Below are positions 8,668-16,991 of a DNA stretch of 64,000 nt, piece after piece. The position numbers and the translations under genes were made by a program. Origin of the DNA: Bradyrhizobium hipponense (GTDB lineage Bacteria > Pseudomonadota > Alphaproteobacteria > Rhizobiales > Xanthobacteraceae); contig NZ_VSTH01000051.1 of the NCBI RefSeq assembly GCF_008123965.1, positions 62,001 through 126,000 on the forward strand, read 5' to 3'. Within the stretch, counting starts at the first letter, position 1. The number at the start of each line of letters is the position of its first letter. The notes under the pieces were generated by a model, which was not told the DNA's origin, ran no database searches, and saw nothing but the letters and a program-made list of their open reading frames with translations.

Positions 8668-10308
8668 ATGGCTGATAACAGCAACCAATTCGTCTACGTC
8701 CCTTCACCCCAGAGTGGCAACCCAGGTCAGACGTCTGCCGCTTTCACGACCATGCAGACCAGGACCTCATTGCTCCGCGCCGTTTACGGCGGCACGGAGA
8801 CGATGCGCGCCAAGGCCCAAGAATTTCTTCCGCAGTATGAGAAGGAATCGGACGCTCGCTACCAAGCGCGACTGAAGTCCACGTTTGCGCTGAACAAGCT
8901 GCGTGAAGCGGTCGACGCCGCTTCGGCGAAGCCCTTCCGCACCATGCTCAAGGTTCTGGATCCGAGCAATGACCAGGACCTGCCGCTGTGGGTCCAGGAC
9001 ATCGACTTGCAGGGCAATCACCTGCACGTCTTCGCTCACCAGCTCTTCAACAACGCCATGCTCGACGGCATGGCTCACGTTCTGATCGACCATCCGTCGA
9101 CGTTCAACATGCCAAACCTGGCGGCGCAGAAGGCGTCGGGCGCTCGTCCGTTCTTCAAGCTGTACAAGGTTGATGACGTCGCTGCCGCCTACGACGCTTA
9201 TGTCGGTGGTGACGTCAAGACGTGGCATGTCCGCATCCGCGGCTTCCGCGCTGATCGCGACGGGTTCAAGGAGAAGAGCTACAACCAGCTGCGAGTAATC
9301 GAGATCGACCCCACGAAGGGGACCGGTATCGTGCAGCTCTGGGAGCAACTTGCAACGTCGGGCGGCGGCAGCTGGACCTTCATCAGCGAAGAGCCGTTGC
9401 AGAACATGCCAGAGGTCCCGTTCGTCACGCTCTATGCCGGCGAAAAGGAAGCCGACTACCAGGTCAAATCCGTCTTCCAGGACCTTGCCTATAAGCAGAT
9501 CGAGCACTGGATCTCCAGCTCGGATCAGCGCTCCATCCTCTCGGCTGCCCGCTTCCCGATGCTGGCGTGTTCCGGCGTCCAGATCGACCCGGAAGACGAG
9601 GCTCAGTTCGCCATCGGTCCGTACAAGGTGCTCTACGCGCCCGAGGCCAATGGCCGCTGGTATTACGTCGAGCCCCGCGGCACGGCGATCGAGAGCGGCG
9701 CCAAGGATCTCGACCGACTCGAGATGCAGATGGACATGATGGCGCTCAACCCGGTCACGGGCACGCACCGTCAGTACGTTCCGCAGAACGAGCGCGACAT
9801 CCAGGAGACTCGCGTTCACTCCGTCGTCCACGACATGGCAATCAACTGTCAGGACGCCATTGAGCGGTGCATCCAGTTCATGGGGCAGTGGACCAATAAG
9901 GACCTGACCCAGGCCAAGGCGATCCTCAACACCGAGTTCTCGAACACCAAGGACCGGCTGCTCGAAGTCGCCCAGCTCGTGAAGATGTGGGAAGAGCGCG
10001 GCCTGTCGCGCAAAGCCCTGTTGACCGAAGTGGTGAACAGGAACTTGCTCGGAGACGATTTCAGCTTGGATGACGAGCTGGCCTTCTGGGCCAAGATCGA
10101 CGAGCTGAACATGCAGGCCGCTGACGGCATGCTGCCCGGCCGCTGGACCCAGGCCGATCCGACGAAGGAGCCGGCAGGCGGTGGCGGCAGCAGCAGCTCC
10201 GACCCGAATGCCTCTGCAAACGGAAATGGAACCGGCACCGGAACCAACCCCGCGCCGAAGACATTCGATTTCCCGAAAGGTCAGACGCGCCCGACAAAGC
10301 AAATCTGA
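8668..10308 (+). CDS. Portal protein (DUF4055 type)
   Basis: This 546-aa protein follows the large terminase directly. Features typical of this portal family include an N-terminal LLRAVYGGTETMRAKAQEFL segment, the central QIEHWISSSDQRSIL region, and a long helical C-terminal part (VAQLVKMWEERGLSRKALL). It would form the dodecameric ring for DNA entry and the connector. The last ~50 residues are Gly/Ser/Asn/Pro rich and probably disordered. Confidence 0.88.
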   Translation: MADNSNQFVYVPSPQSGNPGQTSAAFTTMQTRTSLLRAVYGGTETMRAKAQEFLPQYEKESDARYQARLKSTFALNKLREAVDAASAKPFRTMLKVLDPSNDQDLPLWVQDIDLQGNHLHVFAHQLFNNAMLDGMAHVLIDHPSTFNMPNLAAQKASGARPFFKLYKVDDVAAAYDAYVGGDVKTWHVRIRGFRADRDGFKEKSYNQLRVIEIDPTKGTGIVQLWEQLATSGGGSWTFISEEPLQNMPEVPFVTLYAGEKEADYQVKSVFQDLAYKQIEHWISSSDQRSILSAARFPMLACSGVQIDPEDEAQFAIGPYKVLYAPEANGRWYYVEPRGTAIESGAKDLDRLEMQMDMMALNPVTGTHRQYVPQNERDIQETRVHSVVHDMAINCQDAIERCIQFMGQWTNKDLTQAKAILNTEFSNTKDRLLEVAQLVKMWEERGLSRKALLTEVVNRNLLGDDFSLDDELAFWAKIDELNMQAADGMLPGRWTQADPTKEPAGGGGSSSSDPNASANGNGTGTGTNPAPKTFDFPKGQTRPTKQI

Positions 10309-10347
10309 TTGACTCGCTGCAAACGGCAATGCTAATTACCGCGCCCC

Positions 10348-10602
10348 ATGGCTGACTTGACCCTGAAGCTCGAAGCATCCGAATATCGATGTGAACCCTG
10401 CACGTTGCGGCAGGGGACCGTCGTGCGCGAACTCGTGCGGATGATCCCCAAGTCGGTCGTGGTGTTCGGCAAGCTGGTGGGGCCGGAGTATTACTGCTGC
10501 CCGATCTGCTACGAACCCAAGTTCGATGCAAAGACACGGAAACCAGTGAAAAATGGCGTCAAATCAGCAGCAAAATCCAAACGGATCTCAGTGGTCAAAT
10601 AG
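10348..10602 (+). CDS. Small zinc-ribbon-like protein (84 aa)
   Basis: The protein has two cysteine pairs, CEPC near residue 15 and CCPIC near residue 50, about 35 residues apart, which suits a zinc ribbon. The C-terminus is Lys rich. I see no enzymatic motif. It sits between portal and capsid genes and overlaps the next small gene by 50 bases. Confidence 0.65.
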   Translation: MADLTLKLEASEYRCEPCTLRQGTVVRELVRMIPKSVVVFGKLVGPEYYCCPICYEPKFDAKTRKPVKNGVKSAAKSKRISVVK

Positions 10603-10732
10603 TCCTCCTCCGATCCAGACAGACCCGTGGGTGAAGCTGGCGGCCAGGATCTACGTTTTCAAATCGATGGCGCCGGCTTTTGCCATCCTGCTCCTCGTCG
10701 CCTTCACGTATTGGTTCTTCACCCGCCCCTGA
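10553..10732 (+). CDS. Small membrane protein (59 aa), overlapping gene
   Basis: Starting inside the zinc-ribbon gene in another frame, this ORF encodes MASNQQQNPNGSQWS, a proline-rich stretch, and one hydrophobic segment (MAPAFAILLLVAFTYWFF) ending in TRP. The polar Gln/Asn/Pro N-terminus and single transmembrane helix look like a genuine membrane peptide. The downstream hairpin overlaps its stop codon. Confidence 0.5.
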   Translation: MASNQQQNPNGSQWSNSPPPIQTDPWVKLAARIYVFKSMAPAFAILLLVAFTYWFFTRP

Positions 10733-10741
10733 TGGGGCGGG
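10722..10741 (+). terminator. GC-rich hairpin at the operon end
   Basis: CCCGCCCC and GGGGCGGG form a perfect 8-bp stem with loop TGAT around the stop codon of the small membrane gene. No long T-tract follows, so it is a weak intrinsic terminator or an mRNA-stabilising hairpin. Confidence 0.5.
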
Positions 10742-10774
10742 CTTGCCCTCCATTTGCATTTTCAGACCCCCCTC

Positions 10775-10804
10775 TTGACAAACATGGGGGGACTGTGCTT
10801 ATAC
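10775..10804 (+). promoter_or_regulatory. Sigma70-type promoter
   Basis: TTGACA at 10775-10780 is a perfect -35 box. TTATAC at 10799-10804 is a -10-like hexamer 18 bases downstream. The 16-bp operator repeat begins two bases later, so regulator binding would cover the start site. A half-site TTTGCATT lies upstream at 10753. Confidence 0.65.
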
Positions 10805-10805
10805 A

Positions 10806-10821
10806 TTTGCTCAAATGCAAA
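10806..10821 (+). promoter_or_regulatory. Operator-like inverted repeat, site 1
   Basis: TTTGCTCAAATGCAAA is an inverted repeat (TTTGC-N6-GCAAA) lying between the -10 box and the start codon of the next gene. It matches the consensus of five other intergenic sites in the window. Confidence 0.65.
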
Positions 10822-10831
10822 TGGAGTGACC

Positions 10832-11116
10832 GTGCAGCTCTTCCACCGCAACAGCCTCGTTTCCGCCTTCAAAATTCCGCTGTGGGGGCAGGTTGCGGAG
10901 GAAACCCCGCCGAATTGGCTGGTTTCGCGGCTGCAAACGGGCGAACTTGAGATCAACCGCCTTGGCGGCCTGACCGTGAACACGCCGTTCGGCGTTCAGC
11001 AGAGCCTCCCTGGCGACGTCGTGATCCTCTTTGCAGACAATTCGATCGGCTTCGAGAAGCCTGAGAAGTTCGAGCGGGACTTCGCGCCCGTCAAGGAGCT
11101 GCCGCTGGCAGCCTGA
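10832..11116 (+). CDS. Hypothetical protein, 94 aa, regulated moron-like gene
   Basis: I chose GTG at 10832 because GGAG lies 6 bases upstream and the start falls just after a strong promoter and operator. The product (QLFHRNSLVSAFKIPLWGQ...) is small, globular and has no membrane segment. I do not recognise it. With its own promoter, operator and a strong terminator it is a one-gene transcription unit inside the structural region, as morons often are. Confidence 0.65.
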   Translation: MQLFHRNSLVSAFKIPLWGQVAEETPPNWLVSRLQTGELEINRLGGLTVNTPFGVQQSLPGDVVILFADNSIGFEKPEKFERDFAPVKELPLAA

Positions 11117-11127
11117 TCCAGTTTCCA

Positions 11128-11153
11128 CCCGGTCCTCGTGACCGGGTTTTTTT
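11128..11153 (+). terminator. Rho-independent terminator
   Basis: CCCGGT pairs with ACCGGG across an 7-base loop and is followed by seven Ts. It closes the single-gene unit at 10832-11116. Confidence 0.85.
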
Positions 11154-11179
11154 CTGTCTCACTCACTCCAACTTCCTCA

Positions 11180-11210
11180 CCCGCCAGGGACCTCTCTGGC
11201 GGGATTTTTT
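11180..11210 (+). terminator. Second rho-independent terminator
   Basis: CCCGCCAG and CTGGCGGG form an 8-bp stem followed by ATTTTTT. Two strong terminators in tandem insulate the downstream structured region from upstream transcription. Confidence 0.85.
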
Positions 11211-11225
11211 CTCGCGCCACGGGTT

Positions 11226-11570
11226 CGCGCTCCTGGGTTCTTCCAGTAGAGCGCGATTTCGGCGGTCTCAGCTCGCATCCCGCACAAGACGAGCAGGGAT
11301 ATCCAAGAGCGCGCCGCACGCCCGCGCCGCCGCCGAACTAGACATGGGTGCCGGTAAGCCGGCTTGGACCTCCTGAGAGGTCGGTACAGCAGTTCGCTGC
11401 CAAGGCCAGCCCACACTCAAAAGTTTCGCCAGCAACGCACCACCGAGCGCCGGGACGGCCTCGGAACGGCATCTGCTGGCTTCCAGAGATTCCCCGGTCC
11501 TCGGGGATATCACCGGCCCTCAGGCGGGATGCTTGACGGGCCTTTTATCACGAGGGGCGGGACGCCCCGC
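11226..11570 (+). ncRNA. Candidate structured non-coding RNA ahead of the scaffold gene
   Basis: No convincing gene lies here, but consecutive stems do. CGCGCT 11226/AGCGCG 11250 has an inner CTGG/CCAG. GCTCG 11271/CGAGC 11290 interleaves with ATCCC 11277/GGGAT 11296, a possible pseudoknot. Then come GCCGG 11350/CCGGC 11359, GACCTC 11367/GAGGTC 11377 and CAGC 11387/GCTG 11396. A compound stem GCCAGCA 11428/TGCTGGC 11474 encloses CCGAG/CTCGG and CCG/CGG. The last are CCCCG/CGGGG near 11492, GGCCC 11515/GGGCC 11538 with TTTT, and GGGGCG/CGCCCC near 11556. GC-rich DNA gives chance stems, so this is tentative. It may be an independent RNA or a long structured 5' leader. Confidence 0.4.
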
Positions 11571-11579
11571 ATTTCCGGG

Positions 11580-12476
11580 ATGGATATGCTTAAAGCAGTC
11601 GTAACTGATCTCAACGAACTCGATGAGGGCCTCCGAGGCTACTACGTCGCGAAGGACGGGAAGTTCTTCCTGAACGTGACGCCGGTCGAAGGCTTCCAAC
11701 TCGACAACACCCAGGGCCTGAAGACGGCGCTCGGTGCGGAACGCAACAACGTTTCCGTGCTCCAGGCGCAGCTGAAACCCTACGAAGGACTCGATGTCGC
11801 CGCGGCCAAGACCGCGATCGAGCGCATCGCTGCCTTCGGAGACATCACGCCGGAAGCCGCCAAGCAGGCGGTGGAAACGGCGGCTCGACTGACTGCACTC
11901 GATCCCGAGAAGCAGGCCGAGCAGATCGCGAACACCAAGCTCGACACCATCAAGGGCCAGCTCTCCGCTCAGTACAATCTGAAGGAGACCGAGTGGTCCA
12001 CGAAGGTCAAGGGCCTGGAAGACACGAATGCCAGCCTGGTGGGGCAGCTGAAGAAGATCAAGGGCGAGAGCCTGATCCAATCGGAAGTCGCCAAAGCCAA
12101 CCCCCTGGACGACGCGCGGGATGCCGTCGAACTCCTGGTGGGCAAGTTCGTCCGCACGTCCTTGAAGGACGGCGAGGTCGTCACCGAAGTGATCGACACG
12201 AACGGCAACCCCCGCATCAAGGACGTGAACGGCACGCCGTTTACGGTCGCTGATCTCGTCAACGAGATCCGCGAAAAATCCGCGTCGCTCTTCAAGCCCG
12301 ACGAGAAGCGCGGTCTGGGGACCAACCCCGGCAATCAGGGCGGCGCTGCGCCGGCCGGTGGGGTTGTGAACCCCTGGGCCGCGGAGACGCGCAACATCAC
12401 CCAGCAGATGGTGCTGGAAAACACCAAACCCGAATTGGCCAAGCAGCTGAAAGCAGCGGCCGGCGTGACCGACTAA
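11580..12476 (+). CDS. Putative capsid scaffold protein
   Basis: The ATG at 11580 gives a 298-aa, largely helical and charged protein. The centre is Lys/Glu/Gln rich with coiled-coil character (residues ~55-170), and the C-terminus is flexible (Gly/Pro/Asn). It lies directly before the major capsid gene, which is the usual place and composition of a scaffold. Residues 1-40 look globular (LRGYYVAKDGKFFLNVTPV). I see no Ser protease triad, so it is probably scaffold without a fused maturation protease. Confidence 0.7.
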   Translation: MDMLKAVVTDLNELDEGLRGYYVAKDGKFFLNVTPVEGFQLDNTQGLKTALGAERNNVSVLQAQLKPYEGLDVAAAKTAIERIAAFGDITPEAAKQAVETAARLTALDPEKQAEQIANTKLDTIKGQLSAQYNLKETEWSTKVKGLEDTNASLVGQLKKIKGESLIQSEVAKANPLDDARDAVELLVGKFVRTSLKDGEVVTEVIDTNGNPRIKDVNGTPFTVADLVNEIREKSASLFKPDEKRGLGTNPGNQGGAAPAGGVVNPWAAETRNITQQMVLENTKPELAKQLKAAAGVTD

Positions 12477-12502
12477 GGTCCTCACGCCTTCCAACATGCA
12501 TG

Positions 12503-12530
12503 CGCCCGGCACCCGTGTGTCCGGGCGTTT
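12503..12530 (+). terminator. Terminator-like hairpin after scaffold gene
   Basis: CGCCCGG and CCGGGCG form a 7-bp stem followed by only TTT, which is also the first half of an operator repeat. It may attenuate transcription between scaffold and capsid rather than end it. Confidence 0.6.
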
Positions 12531-12543
12531 GCTTGAATGCAAA
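12528..12543 (+). promoter_or_regulatory. Operator-like inverted repeat, site 2
   Basis: TTTGCTTGAATGCAAA lies 36 bases upstream of the major capsid start and matches the consensus exactly. I see no clear -35/-10 pair beside it, so it may act on readthrough transcription. Confidence 0.6.
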
Positions 12544-12579
12544 CCAGCGGCGGCCAGTCAACAACCTCAAGAGTGAGAA

Positions 12580-13560
12580 ATGACTGCAACTGCTCTCGCG
12601 GACATGATCGTCCCGACCAAGTTCAACAAGTACGTCCAGGTTCTTTCGACGCAGAAGTCCGAACTGTTCCAGTCGGGCATCATCACCGACCTGACCTCGG
12701 TGATCGACAGCGAGATCGAAGGCAAGACGGTCAACATGCCGTTCTTCAACGACCTCGATGCGTCCGACGCCGAGCAGGTGCTCGACGACTCGACCGACCT
12801 GACCGTCAGCAAGATGACGACCGGCCAGGACGTGGCCGTGAAGCTCCTGCGCGGTAAGGCGTTCGGCGCGACCGATCTGGCGGCCGACCTGTCCGGCGCC
12901 GACCCGATCGACGCCATCGCGAACCGTTTCGCTGACTGGTGGAACAAGCGCATGCAGACCGCGCTGCTCGCCACCCTCGCGGGTGCGATGGGCTCGGCCG
13001 ACATGGCTGCCAACGTCAACGACATCTCCGCCCTGACCGGTGGCGCCGAGAACTTCGACGCCGACTCGTTCATCGACGCCGCGTTCTTGCTCGGCGACGA
13101 ACAGGGCGGCCTGAACGCCGTCGCCGTCCACTCGCTGACGCTGAAGGCGATGGTCAAGGCGGACCTCATCGACTTCGTGCCCGACAGCCAGGGCAAGCTG
13201 ACGATCCCGACCTATCTCGGCAAGACCGTGATCGTCGACGACAGCATGCCGGTGACCGGCGCGGGCGCGAACCGCGTGTTCACCACCTACATCTTTGGCC
13301 CCGGCGCGATCGGCTACGGCGAGAAGTCGCCGAAGACCCCGGTCGAGGTCGAGCGCCAGGCTCTGAAGGGCATGGGCCAGGAGTACATCGTGAACCGCCG
13401 CCAGTGGGTCATGCATCCCCGCGGCATCAAGTGGCTCGGCACCAACCAGGCCGGCGTCACCCCCGCGAACTCCGAGCTGGCCGACGTCGCCAACTGGAAG
13501 CGCGTGTACGATCCCAAGATCGTCCGCATCGTCGCCTTCAAGCACAAGCTGGCGGCCTAA
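12580..13560 (+). CDS. Major capsid protein
   Basis: The 326-aa product fits a phage coat protein with an HK97-like fold. The N-terminus contains IVPTKFNKYVQVLSTQKSEL. A middle part with the segment ADWWNKRMQTALLATLAGAM is followed by a C-terminal GPGAIGYGEKSPKTPVEVER region, a signature common to coat proteins of this class. It follows a scaffold gene and a leader, has a good ribosome binding site, and is followed by a strong terminator. Its codons are strongly biased to C- and G-ending forms, as expected for a highly expressed gene. Confidence 0.88.
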   Translation: MTATALADMIVPTKFNKYVQVLSTQKSELFQSGIITDLTSVIDSEIEGKTVNMPFFNDLDASDAEQVLDDSTDLTVSKMTTGQDVAVKLLRGKAFGATDLAADLSGADPIDAIANRFADWWNKRMQTALLATLAGAMGSADMAANVNDISALTGGAENFDADSFIDAAFLLGDEQGGLNAVAVHSLTLKAMVKADLIDFVPDSQGKLTIPTYLGKTVIVDDSMPVTGAGANRVFTTYIFGPGAIGYGEKSPKTPVEVERQALKGMGQEYIVNRRQWVMHPRGIKWLGTNQAGVTPANSELADVANWKRVYDPKIVRIVAFKHKLAA

Positions 13561-13593
13561 TCGTCTCTGACGGTTAGATCTGAAACACGAGAT

Positions 13594-13623
13594 CCCTCCT
13601 CGGGCAACCGGGGAGGGTTCTTT
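13594..13623 (+). terminator. Rho-independent terminator after capsid gene
   Basis: CCCTCC pairs with GGAGGG, with an inner CGG/CCG around GCAA, and TTCTTT follows. It ends the capsid transcript just before the next gene. Confidence 0.75.
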
Positions 13624-13641
13624 GTGACTCTGGAGACAATC

Positions 13642-14001
13642 ATGATTGGAGCTAAGGGCTTTCGAGCCCGTGAGGCGGCTGCGAACTACAAGCGCCGCGA
13701 TCGACGTCTGGTCTCGGACGAGGTCCGCGCCATTCGCTTCGCCAACCTGCACGGCAACGACGAAAAGCCGGAAGCGCCGGTCGAGCCGGAAGTGAATGTC
13801 GAGGCTGAAGCGCCCGACGAGCAGCCGGAGACGCAGGTCGAGCAGACCGAACAGTCTGAAGGCGATGCGACCGACGAAGCTGGCGACGAGGCCGGCGACG
13901 AAGGTGAAGGCGAGGGTGAGGCTGAAGGCGAGGCTGATGCCGGCGCCGACAAGACCGCCGCCCCGAAGAAGAAGGCCGGCAAGAAGTCGGCGAAGAAGTA
14001 A
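13642..14001 (+). CDS. Acidic/basic low-complexity head-region protein (119 aa)
   Basis: I prefer ATG 13642 because GGAG lies 6 bases upstream. A GTG at 13624 is the alternative. The first ~40 residues are basic (GAKGFRAREAAANYKRRDRR). The middle is a long Glu/Asp/Gly/Ala-rich low-complexity stretch, and the C-terminus is a Lys-rich tail (KKKAGKKSAKK). Between the capsid gene and a head-completion gene, it may be a minor head or scaffold-associated protein. No family is recognised. Confidence 0.65.
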   Translation: MIGAKGFRAREAAANYKRRDRRLVSDEVRAIRFANLHGNDEKPEAPVEPEVNVEAEAPDEQPETQVEQTEQSEGDATDEAGDEAGDEGEGEGEAEGEADAGADKTAAPKKKAGKKSAKK

Positions 14002-14010
14002 GGATTTGTG

Positions 14011-14439
14011 ATGGGCTACGCCAGCAAGGAAGATATCGACGAGCTTTACGGCACCGATCTCCTGGTCCGCGTAGCCGATTACAACAAGGACGGCACGCCG
14101 GACCCCGAGGTCATCGCCAAGGGGCTCCAGGCAGCCGACGAGATTTGCGACGCCTACCTGTCGGCGCAGTACACGATCCCAGTAGTCCCCACGCCCGGCG
14201 TGGTGAAGAACTGCGCGATCGACATCGCCGTCTACAAGATGGCGCTCGGCCGCACCGGCCGCACGGACGAAATGCGTGTGCGTTATGAGGACGCGCTAGC
14301 GCTGCTGGAGAAGATTTCCACCGGCAAGGTCGGCCTCGGGCTTCCGCCTGAGACGGTCGACAACGGCGACGGCACGAGCACAACGACCAACCCGAACGTC
14401 CGGCGCTCAGGAGGCTCGTTCGACTGCGGGAGGGCCTAA
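14011..14439 (+). CDS. DUF1320 / Mu gp36-like head completion protein
   Basis: ATG 14011 has AGGA six bases upstream. The 142-aa protein contains the family pattern near its start (ASKEDIDELYG) and the segment CAIDIAVYKMALGRTGRTDE. The Mu homologue lies in the head-tail connector block, which fits the gene order. It overlaps the next start (TAATG). Confidence 0.8.
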   Translation: MGYASKEDIDELYGTDLLVRVADYNKDGTPDPEVIAKGLQAADEICDAYLSAQYTIPVVPTPGVVKNCAIDIAVYKMALGRTGRTDEMRVRYEDALALLEKISTGKVGLGLPPETVDNGDGTSTTTNPNVRRSGGSFDCGRA

Positions 14440-14906
14440 TGGCCGGCCTTAAGCTCGACGTCGACGATCATGATTTCCGCCGCCTCACCCGGCGCATCGG
14501 CGACCTGCTGCACGACGTGCTCGAAATGCACACCGTGTACGCCCAGGCCGCGGAATACATGAAGCGGTCCACCGAGAACCGCCTGCTGCGCAGCAAGACC
14601 TCGCCAGACGGCGAGCGTTGGGAAGCGCTGCGCGACGTGACCGTCAACCTGAAGGGTCACGACACCATCCTGTTCGAGACCGGCGAGCTGGCCAACAGCA
14701 TCCAGATCGGCGACGTCAGCAATGACGGCTTCGAGCTGATCTCCAACGCGCCGCACGCCTCCTTCATGCAGGAAGGCATCAAGCGGACGCGCGGAATGAT
14801 CAAGAACAAGAAGGTCCCCGCCCGTCCGTTCATGGGCTTCTCGGAAGAAAACAAACGACGGATCGCCCTGATGATCCGTGACTATCTGGCGCATGGAGGC
14901 GACTGA
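14439..14906 (+). CDS. Virion morphogenesis protein (Mu gpG / tail completion type)
   Basis: This 155-aa protein shows the family's order of motifs: a helical N-terminus, SPDGERWEAL (residues ~50-60), LFETGELANSI, then HASFMQEGIKRT and the C-terminal VPARPFMGFSEENK. Such proteins act at the head-tail junction. It is packed between DUF1320 and gp37-like genes with one-base overlaps. Confidence 0.85.
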   Translation: MAGLKLDVDDHDFRRLTRRIGDLLHDVLEMHTVYAQAAEYMKRSTENRLLRSKTSPDGERWEALRDVTVNLKGHDTILFETGELANSIQIGDVSNDGFELISNAPHASFMQEGIKRTRGMIKNKKVPARPFMGFSEENKRRIALMIRDYLAHGGD

Positions 14907-15487
14907 TGAGCAAGATCGTCGACTTCCGCCAGCGGATTATCGACACGGTCAAGGCGATGTACCCCGACATGGATGTCGAGTGGTACGACGGCCTTTTCGA
15001 CGAGCATGACATCGCTGAGTGGACGCTGAAGACTCCGTGCGCCCGCGTCGCGGTCATGAACTCGACCGGCGACCATGAAGCGACCGGCGAGCTGAACGCG
15101 CGCCTCCGCTGCCTGATCGTCATCATCGACGAGAACCGGTACGCCGCCCTCGATGGCGACGCCCGTGCCTGGGAGTACGTCGAGAGCATCGCCATCATGG
15201 CGAACCTGAACCAATTCGGCGACCCGAACGCGGCGCCAGCAACCAACGTGAAGTTCCGGCGGATCAGTCAGCCGGTGCTCCGGCGCGAAGGCGTGTCGGT
15301 CGGCGTGGTGGAATGGGAAAGCGACCTGACGATCGGCCACAACCGCATCGCCGAGCGTGAATACTTCTACCGGCCGGATGGCTCCCGGATCACCCAGCTG
15401 CCTCTGACGGCCCACACCCGCGGTCATGTGCATACCGCGGCCGGCGTGGTGTCCGACGAGACGACGGACTTCGACGTCGAGAGGTAA
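14906..15487 (+). CDS. Mu gp37-like protein (DUF1834 type)
   Basis: A 193-aa protein following the virion morphogenesis gene, as in Mu-like clusters. The N-terminus is helical (DFRQRIIDTVKAMYPDMDVE) and the rest mainly beta, with a conserved-looking CARVAVM and an EWESDLTIGHNR-type end. It probably acts in head-tail joining or tail completion. The assignment rests on order and general resemblance. Confidence 0.65.
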   Translation: MSKIVDFRQRIIDTVKAMYPDMDVEWYDGLFDEHDIAEWTLKTPCARVAVMNSTGDHEATGELNARLRCLIVIIDENRYAALDGDARAWEYVESIAIMANLNQFGDPNAAPATNVKFRRISQPVLRREGVSVGVVEWESDLTIGHNRIAEREYFYRPDGSRITQLPLTAHTRGHVHTAAGVVSDETTDFDVER

Positions 15488-15489
15488 CG

Positions 15490-16977
15490 ATGAAGGCCCT
15501 TCTCGCCATCGAGCGGCGCTTGCAGGACATCGAACGCAAGTTCGAGAACAAGGAGCGCCTCGGCAAGATCACGGCGGTCAAGTTCGAAAAAGACCGCTGG
15601 TACGTCAAGATGAACGACGGCGAGGACCAGACGCCCAGCGGATCGCAGTCAAGCGCCAATCCGATGGACGGCGAGGGCACCTTCAAGAGCGACTGGCAAC
15701 CCTGGCTGGCTCACTCTCACGGCACCATCAAGTTCTCGATCCCGCCGAAGGTTGGGCAACAGGCGCTGCTGCGATCGGCCGGCGGCATCCCCGAGCTTTC
15801 CACGATTGAGCCTCATCACTACGGCCCGCAGGCGCCTTCGCCGCACGGCAAGCAGGATGAGACTGTCGGCCTGATCCACGAGAAAGAGGATCAGCAGCAC
15901 TGGCAGCACGCGACCAAGGACACGAACCACCTCATCATCAAGTCCAAGAAGAAGTCGGGCAGCATCGGCGGCCTCGGCGACATCGGCGGGCTCGGTGATC
16001 TCGCAGGCATCGGCCAGATGGCAGGCCTGAGCGGCATGGACTTCTCCGGCATGCTCGGCAGCCTCGGCAACCTCGATATGAGCAGCCTGGGCAACCTGGC
16101 GAACCTCGACATTTCGAGCATCACCAACATGACGGGGCTTGGCGGCCTCGGTCTCGGCGACCTCTCGCAGCTCGCCAACGTCGGCGCCATGGCCAAGCTC
16201 GCGGGTCTCCCCGATCTGGCGCAGCTCGGCAACATCGCCAACATCGCGCAGCAGGTCAAAGCCGGCGGCCTTATGGGCGTCGTTGGCGGCATGATCGGCG
16301 GCGGAGCGGGCGGCGGAGCAGGTGTCCCGGCCAGTCAGGGCGGAGGCCAGAAGGCTGAAGCGCCCAAGCTTCCGGAAGTCCCGGAGGACGGTGACGACGG
16401 CGTCACCCAGGTCAAGTCGACCAAGGAGTTCATCCTCAAGACGGTCGGCAAGAACAAGTCCTACTACCGGCAGGACGAAGAGAAGGTCCACATCCGCTAC
16501 GGCGAGAAAGACGCCAAGGGCGACGTCCTGATGGACGAGAACCAGGTCAAGGTCCAGTTCAAGGACAAGAAGGCCATGGTGAAGTGGACCGAGGAAGATC
16601 TCACGGTCCAGATGGGCGACGACGACAAGTCCCGCATCCACATGACCGAAGAGGCTGTCCATCTCTCGCAGGGCGACAACGCCCACATCGAGATGAAGGA
16701 AGACGGCATCCTCTACAAAGTCGGCGATGCGTCGATGTACCTGGAGGATGGCGGCCTGACCGTCACGATCGCCGGCACCTTCTGGAAGTTCTCCGGCAGC
16801 GGTCTGCATCAGACCGGCGGCGACATCGGCCACAACAAGAAATCCATCGGCTACATGCACATCCACGGTGCGACGCCGCCCCCGAGCTTGCCCTTCCAGG
16901 GCGACGAAGGCTCCGCTCATACGGGCGGGCCCACGGACGCTGGCGGCGGACCTGATCCGGGGACGGGCACGGCCTAA
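15490..16977 (+). CDS. Baseplate assembly protein V-like spike with a Gly/Leu repeat insert
   Basis: The N-terminal region has a gpV/OB-fold character (residues ~20-130, MNDGEDQTPSGSQSS). The C-terminal part (residues ~300-470) has short beta repeats and ends with TFWKFSGSGLHQTGGDIGH, typical of gpV spikes. Between them (residues ~155-285) lies an unusual low-complexity tract of GLGDL, GSLGNL, NLANLDISSI units rich in Gly, Leu and Asn. It ends in a poly-Gly run and a possible membrane-compatible segment. At 495 aa it is longer than the common P2 V protein (about 211 aa), mainly because of this insert and the extended tail. Confidence 0.8.
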   Translation: MKALLAIERRLQDIERKFENKERLGKITAVKFEKDRWYVKMNDGEDQTPSGSQSSANPMDGEGTFKSDWQPWLAHSHGTIKFSIPPKVGQQALLRSAGGIPELSTIEPHHYGPQAPSPHGKQDETVGLIHEKEDQQHWQHATKDTNHLIIKSKKKSGSIGGLGDIGGLGDLAGIGQMAGLSGMDFSGMLGSLGNLDMSSLGNLANLDISSITNMTGLGGLGLGDLSQLANVGAMAKLAGLPDLAQLGNIANIAQQVKAGGLMGVVGGMIGGGAGGGAGVPASQGGGQKAEAPKLPEVPEDGDDGVTQVKSTKEFILKTVGKNKSYYRQDEEKVHIRYGEKDAKGDVLMDENQVKVQFKDKKAMVKWTEEDLTVQMGDDDKSRIHMTEEAVHLSQGDNAHIEMKEDGILYKVGDASMYLEDGGLTVTIAGTFWKFSGSGLHQTGGDIGHNKKSIGYMHIHGATPPPSLPFQGDEGSAHTGGPTDAGGGPDPGTGTA

Positions 16978-16991
16978 AAGGGAACACCCAC

